Shown: positions 1 through 12,700 of the stretch, piece by piece
Numbering within the stretch: position 1 is the stretch's first letter
How the letters are laid out: each line of letters opens with the position of its first letter
Origin: Kudoa neothunni
Lineage: Eukaryota > Cnidaria
Direction: 5' to 3'
Length of the DNA: 64,000 nucleotides
Assembly: GCA_964304625.1 (NCBI GenBank)
Contig: OZ199838.1
Location: forward strand, 15,066,001-15,130,000
Made by a program: the position numbers and the translations under genes
Notes under the pieces: generated by a model
Seen by the model: the letters and a program-made list of their open reading frames with translations, nothing else
Database searches by the model: none
What the model was told of the DNA's origin: nothing

Positions 1-1497
1 AGCTCCGCAGGTAATTGGCAGATGTGACATCCAAAAGGATTTTCGAATATTAAAATATTCGAGGAAAATGTCTCAATATCGTTGAAACGCTCATCAAACT
101 GCTGCATTAAATTGGAAAGAGCGTTTTGGACGACAACAGTTGGAAAAGATACATTACTTTGTTGGGCGTACTTTTTCACAACGTGAAAAATGGTTTGAAA
201 CAATTATTATTTAATTGTGAATTAAATGAAATCAATTTCTGTCGAAACGCTTTCACTAATGAATAAACATCGTTTATTTAACAATGTTTCGCCTTGCAAT
301 TTAAGAATGAAATTGTTCAGGTGTACTGTCAAATCTGCAAAAAAAGCCAATTTCCAGAGCCAATCATCATTTTTTAACAAATTTGGAGGATTATTATGTT
401 CGGTAAGAAAAAAAAACTAATTTCTGCCCTTAAGCCAAAGAATCGACTTAAAACCTTTCCACAGCTAAGTCACCTCACATTTGTGTAATACGGCAAATCC
501 AAGTATTCTGCATTTGAATCTTTTAAAAATTCTTTAAATTGTCTATAATGGAGTCCATATGACCGGATAAAATTAACAGTGGAAACAACGGGATTTAACA
601 CTGATGACAGGTCCTTATTCTTTCCACAGAGAGCTTGTTGATGAAATAATTCATTGAAGAGCCAAAGGTTTTTGTACACCGGGGTTTTCGACCGCTTTAT
701 ATATTTGTCCAACCAAGCCTTTTGTGTTCTCACTCATATTTCTACCCCCATCAGTAGTGATGCATATAAGTTTAATCCAGTCTAGGTTGAAATTTTGGAA
801 TGACTTTTTAATCTCGTTAAATAGATCGAGACCCCTTGTAGTTCCATGCATGTTATGTACGGAGAGGAGTTCCTCTGTAACTTCCAGTTCGATATTTACC
901 CCTCTAATGAAAAATAAAAGTTGAGAGGTGTTTGAAATATCAGTGAATTCACCCAGGGCGATAGAAAAGCAAACAAATTTCTCTATTTTGTCTCGTAATT
1001 GCGAAATAATATTTTCACCAATATTTTCCACTCTACGACTTATTGTGTTAGCCGAAAGACTTACCTCAGAAAATGAGCCGGCTTTTTCAGGATATACTTC
1101 GTTCACCATGTCCTTTAGAGCTTCCTTGAAAATTTCATCATCCGAAAATGGTTTCCCCTTTTTGGCTAACAAATAGGCCACGCAAAAACTAGCTCTTGTG
1201 GCCGCTTCATTTTCATGGGAAATTTTTTTGAAGATCAGTTGTCTCGACAAAAAAATTATTTTTTAATGTTCTGAACTTCTCGGTACGAACAATTCCATTG
1301 TATTTTGAATACTCCGACGAGTGTTTTGTCTCGTAATATCTGCGAATATTAAATTCTTTCAGTACTGTGATAGTGTTGTCACAAATAACGCTTATTGCTT
1401 TGCTGCCCGATTTAGTAACAAAGTACTCTGTGTTCCACTTATCGTTAAACATTCGACACTCAAGGTCAATTTTTCTCTTTCGTCCATAATCCGCCAT
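1..1497 (-). pseudogene. broken hAT-superfamily transposase, GTF2IRD2/ZBED5-like
   Basis: A transposase-derived protein of the family often annotated as general transcription factor II-I repeat domain-containing protein 2-like or ZBED5-like. Reading on the minus strand from the ATG at 1497, an N-terminal part has the typical W-(x)n-Y-F and the T-x-H-x-x-x-Y finger half. The central part (1250-651) has the ITTDGGRNM block, and a later part (733-470) the LNPVVSTVNFIRS block. The pieces lie in different frames, with shifts near 1230 and in 651-733. The conserved WLS motif near 470 is broken by a TGA where Trp is expected. More family-like sequence continues to the window edge, so the 3' end lies outside. 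The copy is clearly inactive. Confidence 0.85.
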
Positions 1498-1911
1498 CTC
1501 CACATGATAAATCAAAGAGATGCAGCACGTGAAAACGAACACAGATAAGCGAGAATGATTGAAAACCCTTGTTGTTATACGTGCCATTAAACTATTATTT
1601 AACCAATAAAAATATTCTATATATAAATCAATATTTGGAAGTTTCCTGAAAAAAATTACGATTTTTGTATAAATATATCTTTAAATATCCTGATATTTGT
1701 AATATGAATAAAGGATAATATTACTATACGAGCACCGAGAATGCAAAATTTCCAATGTTTATGATTAAGTTTGATAATAACGATAACGATTATTCTGAAA
1801 GAACTTAACTTATGTATCTAACAAGACAATTTTTACGCGCGTTGTGTACCATTCAGTAGCATAGTAACACTGATTAACCATATTTTACATGTCATTATGG
1901 GAACGTCCGGG

Positions 1912-1933
1912 GGCCGTAGTTTGGAGACCCCTG
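1912..1933 (-). repeat. hAT terminal inverted repeat, 5' end of the 1-1.5 kb element
   Basis: On the minus strand the sequence starts CAGGGGTCTCCAAACTACGG, a typical hAT end (CAGGGGTCTCxAAACT type). It lies about 0.4 kb upstream of the broken transposase start and is in the right orientation to be its 5' terminus. The partner end would be outside the window. Confidence 0.75.
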
Positions 1934-3663
1934 CTCTATATCATCACATTTCACCTGTTTTATATTCATGTGCACGTCGCAAGACGATTCGACAATCTGG
2001 ATGTTATGATCCTTTGCAATAGCCACGTTCTTTTTATGTATAAATGTAGGGTTGATGTTTAAACTAACTAGGATTTTTAATCCGATAATGCGGCCTTATT
2101 CTAAAGTTTTCAATTAAATTTTACTTTAACTCCAAAATTGCTAAAAACTGAATAATGCAGCTGTCGAAAACGTAAAAATTCAAATTCAATATAAATAAGC
2201 TTCTCAATCAACCTTTTCTTATGGAAAGCACCTAAAAGTTAATTTTTTAGCGAATTCATTTCAGGATTATCTTATGGCCCTCATAAATATTAAATTAGTT
2301 ATATATAATGGAGTATGTTAAAAACACACTCATTTTAATATTATTTGATATTATCAGTAATATTTACGAGGAAATAGATAGAACTGATATGAAGAACGGA
2401 TTGATACACTTTGTAAAATCCGTCCATTTATATTTTCATTAAATAGATAGGATATCTTAATTTAGGCTATAGTCCACAAGACTCTGATTAAGATTCATTC
2501 AATGACATTTTGACTGGAATGTTATTTTTTTCTCTTGACAAAGGTTAATGATATTAGAAAGGATTATAGTTTGAAGTTTGGTCGTGTTCATATTTACTAC
2601 TATTCATGTAATTTTTATTCCCTAATTTACTACGGAATTTGTACAAAGACACAAACTAATGACGCGGATATTTTTAATCTTAAGTGACGCCCACAATTGC
2701 GTAGTGTCCATTTTAACTACTAGCAATTCCTATTAATAATTGACTTGTAGAGTGTATTTTCTAAGAATCTATTGTAATCTGTGATTTCTAGCCTATTGTT
2801 ATTGTCCTCGGGGGCTAATAATAGTTATTTACAATCAAACCACACTTAACTTGATATTATTATTATTCGTGTCACTGGCCACTTCCTTTAAAAAAATCCG
2901 TTGACTTTATGCAGTATATGTGGGGTTGGACGTTATTTTAATGGTTCCAATTTTGGCGCAAATGCTTGTATATATCAGAAGATTAACGTTGTCATAGAAA
3001 CTAACGATCCATTGGAAATCTATTGCTGAGTATTACTAGAAATACAAAACAACATGGATATTTTAAGGTTAAAGTTTAATTTTGTGCGTAATAACTTTTT
3101 TTGGTTACTGATTGAAAAACACGGGTTGCTTCAAATGTCTCACAACTGTTAGCGAGATAATTAATATTGTAAGGACGACTTAACATTTTCATCATCCCGG
3201 CCAACTAAAGAATATTATTGGATGGTTTTAGGTTATTAGAATCGGTAGTGTTATCATTTTACAAAGGTTTTATCGTATTTAATATTGCGATAATCTTGAA
3301 TTATGATAAGAAATTTGAAGGTTGATTCGGATTGTTTACTTTGATAACTAAAAATATTTGTTGGATTTTTGTTCAAAATTTATATTTGATTGAGCAGTAT
3401 AAAAGAATAAAAAATTCATTAAACCTAATGTTTATTATTTGATATTCATAAATAAATTTGCGGTCAAATGAACTAATAAACATCTTTTTATTCACAAATA
3501 AGTTTAGCTCGAACCAATCTACTATAAATACCAATAATCGATTCAGCCTTAAAATTACGACGTGGGCTTAGAAAATTACAATATCATGACATTATTGTTG
3601 ATGATAATAATAGAGTAAAATTGTAGATAACGACCACCAACAACTCACGATAGGATTTATTTT
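1934..3663. other. intergenic, nothing recognised
   Basis: AT-rich sequence between the hAT remnant and integrin gene A. I saw no open frame of family-like texture, no RNA gene and no obvious repeat. The promoter of gene A should lie just before 3664. Confidence 0.5.
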
Positions 3664-6600
3664 ATGTTTGTTGGGTTTGGAATGTTCAAGTTGATATATT
3701 TATCTATCTGCTACATTTTTTGTCTTCAGCGCGCATTTTCACTGAGTGGAAACAGTTTTCTGTTGCAAGATTTTGAATTGACCGGATTAAGCGTTGATAA
3801 CAATGAGGTTACTGAAACCTCTCTTTTTGGCTATTCGGTGGCTACATTTGGTGACTAGTATGATAGTTTGTCAGCTAGAATTAATGTCCACACTAACTTT
3901 ATTATTAATTAGTATATATATTTCGGCACCCTTAGCTAGAACTTCTCGTTCAGGAACCCAGTTTTCTACAGGAAGGATATACAAATGTTGGTTTTCGCAC
4001 TTGACGTCACCAACAAATTGTAGCCCTTTGACCGAATTAGGTATGATTTATTATATAAATTTTTCCAACAACTTATACAATTGTCTTAGATGAATATAGT
4101 AATTCAAAACCTTTTGACCTTTTGATGGGTTACACTTTGTCAAAATATCTGGACGACCGAATTTATGTGATTACACCTTTTAAAATACAAAATTAATAAA
4201 TTTTTCATCGAAAATAGATTTGTGCTCCTAATGCTTTCCTACAGCATGATGATACATTAACTAACAATTGCATGTTTTTCAACCCTTTAAATGATGGTGT
4301 TGAGCTTAATACTGACCTGCACGGTATTTTCGAACTTTGATATTGTCTCACTTCAACTATTAGTTTCACAAAGTGATATTGGTTTATTTATGGATCATGA
4401 TATTGATAGTGGTTGTTTGGTTGTTGGAAGGTGATCTGAGTTGATTTTGAATGTTCTAATTAGGTTTTAGCTCAAAAACCTACTCCAATTTTAATTATAG
4501 ACTGACTTGCGGGACACCACCTAATTATGTCTATAAGAATTATGCGAATAGACGAGACACAACCTCGTTTCCTTGTATTGAGTTCTATTATCAGCATTAT
4601 GAAATACGTTTTCTAGATCACACTGGTGTCGTTGTTTTTGGAGAAGATACTAATAGTAAATATGTTGGTTAATCTTTGGTTATTATCGAAAACATTTTTA
4701 GTTGTGACGGTGGTGTATGTGCTACCAAAAGATGGGAATGCAGTGACTATAGTACGATTTATGTCCAAACGTCTACAGCATAATAATTTTTTTATTTAGT
4801 ATTACGACAGATATACCAAATCTAATCTGCAAGAGATGGCACATGACCAAAATGGAAACAAATTTGTCCCGAGTTATGAAGTAAGCGATTACGAATATTT
4901 GAGTTGCACATTAAAGCATGTATGTGTGTAGATGAATGATGGTTTGGGTAGTCAAATTCTAAAGTACAAATTGTCTGGGTAGATTTTTAATTTTGTGGCT
5001 GGTATTATGTTATCTAACTAAAATTTCTTCCGTGTGTCTATAGCGATGTTATATTGCTAATAATGACAGCACCTCTCCGATTTTTCGGTCATGGGTCGGT
5101 CGTCATATTTAACTATGGGAGTAAAGTGTTATCGCATCAAATTTTTGGTCGTGATTATGGCGAAATGTTCGGTTATTCAATATGTTTTGTCCAATATTCG
5201 GTTCAAAAAAGTTTTTGTTCTTTTTTGTAATGTAAAATTAATCGTTATTAACTAGGGTTGGCAATATTGGCTCCTCATGGCGGAGCTGATAAGATGGGTT
5301 ACGTCATTATCCGAATGTTTAATGAACAGGGGAAATTTGAGGGTTCTGTAAGACGAAAATTTTGTTGCTTACGAAATTTAAATGTTTAAGGCAACAACAT
5401 ATGATTTAAATCAATACATCGCCAACCTGAATGACGAAGTCTTTGCTTATAGACTACATCCTGACGTATACGATGTAACGGAACAACAAGGTAATTAATG
5501 TATGATAGTTTTGATTAAGAATGAGTCTGTGTAGGAGCTGCTCACGCCGGTGGATTTTTACTATCTGTCAATTCAAATCCCGGGAAAATTTATAGGTTCA
5601 CGTATTTTCGAGGCTGTAATAATTTTGTTTTAATTTTGAACGTTTAGTGAACAGAATGTCAGAGAGAGTACTACTACAGTTTTGCCTGAATATAGTTTGG
5701 GAAATGATGAGATAATTGGATTGGATAAGAGTTCAGAATTCTATCAGTAATTTGCCATATTATTTTCGAATAAATTTTTTAAACCACAGTATAGCTTTTC
5801 TATCGCACAAAAAATTACATTAGAAGCCGAACATACTATTGAGATTGAAAAATTTTTAACCAACTCAAGTACACTTTCGCATTAAAAATATTAGTGATTA
5901 ATATTTATGTTTATTTAGACAATAAATGGGGTGTAGAGTTAGATCCTCTTAGTCTGCATAACTTTATTAAATTTGATAGCGAAGACTTTGGTCGATTGCT
6001 GATAAGGCCGACACGATACATTAAACACTCCGAACATGATAATAAATATGAATTTACTGCCATCATTGAAATGAATATAAGAAAAACTATAGATTTAAGC
6101 TTAGTGGAAGGTTTTAATTTGAAACTTAAATGTGGTCCATTGAGACATCTCACTGATGCAAGTTATTTTCTCAATGTTCAAAGGGATACACTCGAAGTTG
6201 ATCTACCGGTTAAACTCGATATACTTAAAATCGCGGATGTTTCCTCTCATCAACCTCAAGGAGGACGAATGGTTATTAACCCAGGGGATACATTTCAGTA
6301 ATTTACTGCGATGTCCTCCTATTATCGATATCTTTACAATTAGCCATATCGACACACATCGACACACACACATATATGAGTCAGTGGTTGTTGATATAAG
6401 TAATAATATAAATGCAATATTGGGCTCAACATTGGTTGTAAAATATCCCGAGAAAAAGAAACTCTTGGCTTGTCTTACAACTCTTTATGGGGTACGTTAT
6501 CTTATGCTAGATAATTTCGTGAAGATTCTTCCTTGCTCAACTTAATGATTAGGAATTGAAGGCTGAAACGGAAATTATTACCGGTAAAAGAGTGTCTAAA

Positions 6601-7941
6601 ATTGGTGTTAATAACATACCACTGGAAGGGGTAATTATTCATTTTCGGTTACATTAAAAACATATTTGGAATTTTCTGCTTAGATGGAGTTTTCGCTAAG
6701 ATTCAGCCAAGAATATGATGACGAGGAGGGATTTCTAGCAGTCTCACATGAATGGACGCTTGAGGTCGAACTGTAATTCTTTATTTATAACGGCGTTAAC
6801 TATAAAAGAATATAGATTGGATGAAGGTGAAGATGCGTACTATACACAATCTCATAAATTTACTCCATTTGCGGGAATCGTTGAGTACAAAATTAGTGGG
6901 TATTTTATTATATCGATATTCATTATTTTTTGTGCTACGGTGTATTTGTGACTTTAAAAATATTTTTTCTCTATTTGTATGTTTAAATCTAATGAAGTAG
7001 CATGAGGTGAAAATTTAAAAATTACAACAGATTACAATCTTATTCAATTCCTTCAATTCATTACATAAATTTTTAAAAATATATTAATATCATTTATAGA
7101 CTTAAAGACAGAGTGTTTTATACACACCCCAAGACCTGGACTGAGCAAATATTTTCAAACTCTTTACTGGTTCGTACCTATTTATTGGGCTGGTGGTTAG
7201 TTACATTTATTAACCTTAACAGATTAATGTGAAAGGTTTGCATCATAATTTTCCACTCGTAATAAAAATCACCAAGATTGATGTCCAAAATTTTCAAAAT
7301 ATTAGGATCTTAAGTGTTGACGTATGTACACATCACATCGTTATATCTATGAAGTTGTTGGTGTAAATTATTTTAGTGTCAGCGAACAGAGTATTTAAAC
7401 GACCAAGGAGATAATATGGGTAGCTGTGGTAGTAACAACGATGAAACCTGCCTTAACAGTTGTCACTCTTTATTATGTACCACAACCCCTTCAACACTTG
7501 TGAAAAACGACTATGTTGCTATTCATTATAAAACTGCTTTGGAAGTGGTAGGCTACCTGATCGTCAATTTGTAGTGATTATTTTTTCTTTCTAACAGGCA
7601 GAAAATATAACGATTACATTTGAGGCCGACTTGCATAGTGCTGACGATATTCAAAAGGATGGAACTCCATTTCGAGTAGATTTGTATGGTTCGCTTATTA
7701 ATCTGGCATAATCGTGAAGGTGACTTCCACTATTTACCCACTATCCACCAAAATAAAAACATATGAGATTGTTATGTGTGTTGTCTTTCCAGTAGGTTTC
7801 TATATGGTTATTGTTTTGATCTTAAAACAGGTATTCAATGTTGTATTTTGTCTTTCTATTTCTACGTCAATTTAGACTGGCATATTAAACAGAATATCAA
7901 ATAGAATTGGAGGACACATCATCAAGGAGAACGCACTATAA
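3664..7941 (+). CDS. integrin alpha-like protein, paralogue A (26 exons)
   Basis: Divergent integrin alpha subunit, a type I membrane adhesion receptor that would pair with a beta subunit. I could follow 26 exons with GT-AG introns (34-65 bp, one about 199 bp near 6903-7100) and no break, giving roughly 970 aa, a normal length for the family. The ATG at 3664 opens a hydrophobic signal peptide. FG-GAP propeller blades follow (TSLFGYSV then ISAPLA; MGYTLSKY then IYICAPNAF; ISAPLRFFGHGSVVIFN; LAILAPHGGADKMG), then thigh/calf-like sequence, then a Cys-rich patch (CGSNNDETCLNSCHSLLC). The last exons hold a transmembrane helix (IVMCVVFPVGFYMVIVLIL) and a short tail. There is no inserted I-domain. 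The usual tail motif GFFKR is replaced by TGILNRISN, and I see no canonical DxDxNxD calcium loop. Gene B is its tandem paralogue with the same exon plan. Confidence 0.8.
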
Positions 7942-8186
7942 CTACGTTACAAGTATTACCAGTTGGTCACAATTATTCTCAAGAATTATAAATGATTACT
8001 ACTGCCATCTATATTCTTTTTCTGTCTTCAATACTTAGTTTTTCGATTTTTTATGAGCAATTTCGGTAATAATTTTTCTTGTTGAATACATTTTTATTGG
8101 ATTGAGGGGTTTTATTGAAATTCTTAATGCCGTAAGTACTCAGAATATAATTTCCTTATTACTTTATCTCAACTTTTAAGATTAAC

Positions 8187-9492
8187 CTTCTAAATCACAT
8201 GAAAATTTATACCCTCCAAGTATAATTGGGGTTCAATAGACCCCACGGTTTTATTCGATAAAATATTTGATCGATTATATATTCAATAATTTCACAAATG
8301 ACACCACGTAATATTGTGTGCGCGTGCGCAAATGTTAAAGAAATATTTTAACCACCGGGCAGGGTATGTGTATGTATCACTTTTGAGGTCACATATTTTC
8401 TATAAACATAACTCTAAATTCAGTCCACATAACAAAATTAATTATTTATTTAATTTGCGCTTTAAGTGGCCAAAAACATAATCCTAGCATAGACTATTGT
8501 ATAAACAGGTAACATAGATACGCTTAAATGTTCATTAGAGTGGAATCGACGCGTGAGAAACTCACCTGAATACGCCTTGGTTCACGAATATGGAAAAAAT
8601 TTCCGAATTATTTTGTATCTCAATATTTTCCACATCATCAAAATGTAAAACTCGCATTATTTGGAGAACTTTATGTGTTGGGGGTAAATCACGATATATC
8701 TTTCCTTCTTCCTCTAATCCAATATCTCTTTAACCGGTTCTCGATTATCCCCGTGAATTCCCATCAGAAATAAACAGCTTACGAACTCATCCAATTCGAT
8801 CCATTTATCACCAAAAATTTTTCCACCGATGAACTGGATATTTAAACATAATCTCATGCATAACAGAATTAGATATTATTCTGAAAATATCAACTGTGTT
8901 TGTAACAAAAACGAAGAACCACTAGGATGACTACTGACTACTCATAATATTTACAACACATGTTCTAGATGCCAATGGCGGGCCCGTTGAACGTAACATT
9001 CCGTACCTATTCATTAATGAGTTAAATTGTATATTTGTATCAATATTAAATTTTTCTTAGGATAAATAATCATGAAATGAAGTAAATGAATCTAAGACTC
9101 GGTATCAGTAATTATTATCAAGATCACTTGATCACGTCAACGAAATTAATTATGGTGCACGCGCAATATAGATTAACATATGATATTCATGCAATAAAAA
9201 TATATTTACTCGATAGAATTTTCTAAAAGTTACTCCAAACATTTAAATCAATATTTTGGATAATCAGATGGAAAAGAAAACGTGGGATCCAAAAGACCCC
9301 AATTTTACTTGGAGGATGTTTTTGCATTAACTTTTTTTCTAAGAAATTAAAGTTTTTTAATTAATATAATTTTAGTACATAACATTTTAGAAGAATAGAC
9401 TGACTGCCAACAATTTATCACAAGTTAATGTAGTAGAAAATTGATAACTAATGTAGCAAGCGGTCCAAAAGACCCCAATTATATTTAGAGGG
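8187..9492. mobile_element. non-autonomous piggyBac-like element (imprecise ends)
   Basis: Inverted ends of related sequence: CCCTCCAAGTATAATTGGGG at 8212 on the plus strand, and CCCTCTAAATATAATTGGGG on the minus strand ending at 9492, which is followed by TTAA. A third copy of the same end lies at about 9286-9315. No transposase is seen inside. The left boundary is uncertain: a TTAA with CCTTCTAAAT lies at 8183, while the better repeat match starts at 8212 after TATA. Confidence 0.5.
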
Positions 9493-9741
9493 TTAATGCA
9501 ATTCTTTTAAAATTATCAATAAAATGTATATTCAGTTAATTTTTATAACTTTCAGCAGAACATGATTGCCAATTTTTTAACGAATTTTTTAGATGAAATT
9601 TCTTAATATTTTTAGTATAGTGGAACCTCGATTATCTGAATTTTTATTAATTGATAATCGCGCTGTCCGAACCACATTTTAAAACTTAATTTAAATCTAC
9701 ATACATTTTTAATATCAAAAATTTCGATTAACCGATACAAC

Positions 9742-12700
9742 CAGGGATCATCAAAAATTAATTTTTACGTTTGCAATCAATTTTCTTCTTTACAATCAAT
9801 TAATTGTATTTTCGGATCTCTGCAATCAATTATTTCAATTAATTGCAATAATTGCAATGTATTTATTAGCGCACATAATTATCCATAGTAGAATATTATA
9901 TTTTTTTTGAGTTACACGTGTAGTTAATTTAATTTTTAATTATTTTAAAGTTATTCCTAAAATTATAGATTCAAAAATTTAATGTAACCCAAGAATTTTA
10001 AGAAAAGGTTAAGGTTTGACTTAAATAGTTTCTTCTACAGAATTCTTTTTATGGGCAGCTTTATACGAATGAATACTAAATCGCCTTAACAGGATTTCAG
10101 CTTGAAAAAATTTAATTTTTAATTTTTAAATATATAAAGAACTGAACTAATTTAAATAAGAGAAAATGATTCATTTATCAAAATATCCTGATGAAACTTG
10201 CATATTCTTCAAACCTTGGTATTTAATGCTTATTTCTGCTAACGATAAACAACCTAACATCAACTTAATAAATTACTAACGTGAAAATCTGACGTTTCCT
10301 AGTAATATGTGTGTAGTGGCAATAAATCTCGGCGGAAGCTTATAATCTAATCATTTCTAATAAGGAAAGGCATTGTTACTCTCTCCCACATTGTCACTGA
10401 TAATTTTTTAAATCTTTCTGAATAACGACTTTTATAATTGTAAATCTCTAAATCGATTATTATTTTCAAACCTTTTAATATTGTTATAATAAGGGCTGTT
10501 TTAAGCTTAAAAAGGGGAGTTAGTAATCAGTAATTAGTTTAATGTCATTGGTAATTAATGAAAAGGTATGTTTTATTTCTTGACATTGTTTAAATCTTTA
10601 TTTAAACGTCTAAACGAAATTCTATTACAATCACAATGTAGCGAACTGACTTATTGTAGTCAATTATATATGGGTGCAAAAGCCCAACAGCTACTTATTG
10701 GCCAGTATTAATGATAGTGATTAGGAATTAAGTAATTACCTAATAATTACAGCCAACTTTGATCAATATCCTCCTTTATAAGGCCAAAGTAATATATATT
10801 AGATACTCAAAAAAAACTGATAAAATCTAATTTACATTAAATCTTAAAAACCTCAAATATACGCCATAATAAGAAAAATTTTTCTTACACATGTGCACTT
10901 AAGATCACACATATACCGACAGTTGACTCATATACATACATAGATTGATACCAGTAATTATTTTGTACGATATTTAATTCACAACTAATAGATCAACACA
11001 AAAACACACACAAAATATGTTTAGAATAATGTTTTGTAACATAAGATATTACTTCGCTTCATCAATTTAATGAAGCTATTTTTGAAATAATTTTTTCATT
11101 CCAAAAACGTTTGTTGAATTTTAAGAACAACTGCATCTCGAGATTAATTGGGGATAACCTTTGCCTTATATCGTCATAAGTGTATCCCGCGGTTGAGAAA
11201 AATCTTTCCACCAAATTAGACGTTGGAAGGATAAAATTTGTGGTTTCATACAATTTTCTATTCTGAGACATCGCTATTTTTCGCTTTCGCAGTATATTGT
11301 GAGCAAAATCATCAGATTTAGTAATTTCTACATCATTAACCATCTCCATCGAATTAAGTTTCAGGATTCGAACCTCCCGTTGTTCATCCCATGTCAGTTC
11401 TTGTTCCTTACTTTGTTGAATTTTAGACAGAGCCGCTTCGAATATCGTACATTCTCCGATATTCGAAGCGGCTCGTATATATTTAGCCATTGAAGGATAT
11501 TCTTTAATTAATTCATCAAACAAATATCGACAATCAGCAATACTGATTGATGGATTTTGCAACGCCAAAGTAACCGAGTTTAGCTTTTTCAATATCTCAC
11601 TTAGAGATTCTATTTCAGCATTTTCTCTTGGAGTTGGAAAAAAATCCAGTAGGCATTTTTCTTTCGTAAAAAGAGGCTCGGCCAATATTAACTTTAATCG
11701 ATCATAACGATCTACCATATTCGCTATACTTGACCATCTTGTATCATTTTTTTGAATTGGCCTTAGTGGCGTAAACTGTCTTAAAAGCCCTGACATTTTC
11801 AAACTTTTCATTTTTCCCATCAATAAATTTATTTTATCAATCAACAATTCGTAAGACTTTAGTAAGTCCATAGCAGCTAAATTAAAACGGTGGGAGGCGC
11901 AGCCAACCAATGGCAAATTACATCGACTCGCCAACGCTTTATTTACTGGAGCGTTGTCACCACAAATCGCCACGACATTATCAAGAGATTTCTCATATAT
12001 TTTCAAAATATATTCAATTAATTCATAATGATTGTCGGCAGTGAATCCTGTTTCTTTCAGCATTGGCGAAAATGATAAAAGGACGGTCTCATAATTCAAT
12101 GAATCATTTACGTTGTACGCAGCAAAAACAGCTACAAAGTGGGTCGATTTTTTGGTCCAACCATCAAGAATGATACAAAACTTTGAAGGTAAAAGGTCAG
12201 AAATTTTTTTTTCCACTGCCCTTGTTGTTAAGTCCATATACTTTTTGAATGTGTTTACCGAAACTGGGGAAAGGCTAGTATACATCCTCGTAAGATCATC
12301 TTCAATAAAGCTAAATGGTTTTAGTCCATAACAGATCCAATTTAGCCAATCATAGATAGTTTTCCCCTTATTCGTCGTTTTAAAAGTACTAGAAAAATCT
12401 TCCAGAGTTAAAGGTGCTCTTATCATTTGTTTATATTCTAAGTGCTGTGACTTTATGTGGTTAAAAAGATTCGTCCAACCAGTATTCTTTTTTTGTGCTA
12501 ACTCTTTGCCGCATTTACACTTCCACCTTGATTTTTCTGAATCTGTTTCAGTAAAAAACATTTTCACAATTTCTTTTGTATCGTGGCTCATTTTGAAACA
12601 ACAACAACAACACGAGGAGTTGGGATCAAAACATAGTTAGTAAATTTAGTTTCTTGATCCTACTTTTATCTTATATATTGTTTTTTATGTCGTCATTATA

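Noticed and set aside
3859-4093. Separate short protein of 99 aa overlapping integrin gene A
   Set aside because: It is exon 2 of gene A read through its flanking introns; splice sites join it to the signal-peptide exon in the right phase.
6903-6948. Transmembrane helix and stop at the end of the 6748-6951 frame, as a C-terminus of gene A
   Set aside because: The GT after the ISGG codons is a donor; the paralogue has no such helix here, and the coding sequence resumes after about 199 bp in both genes.
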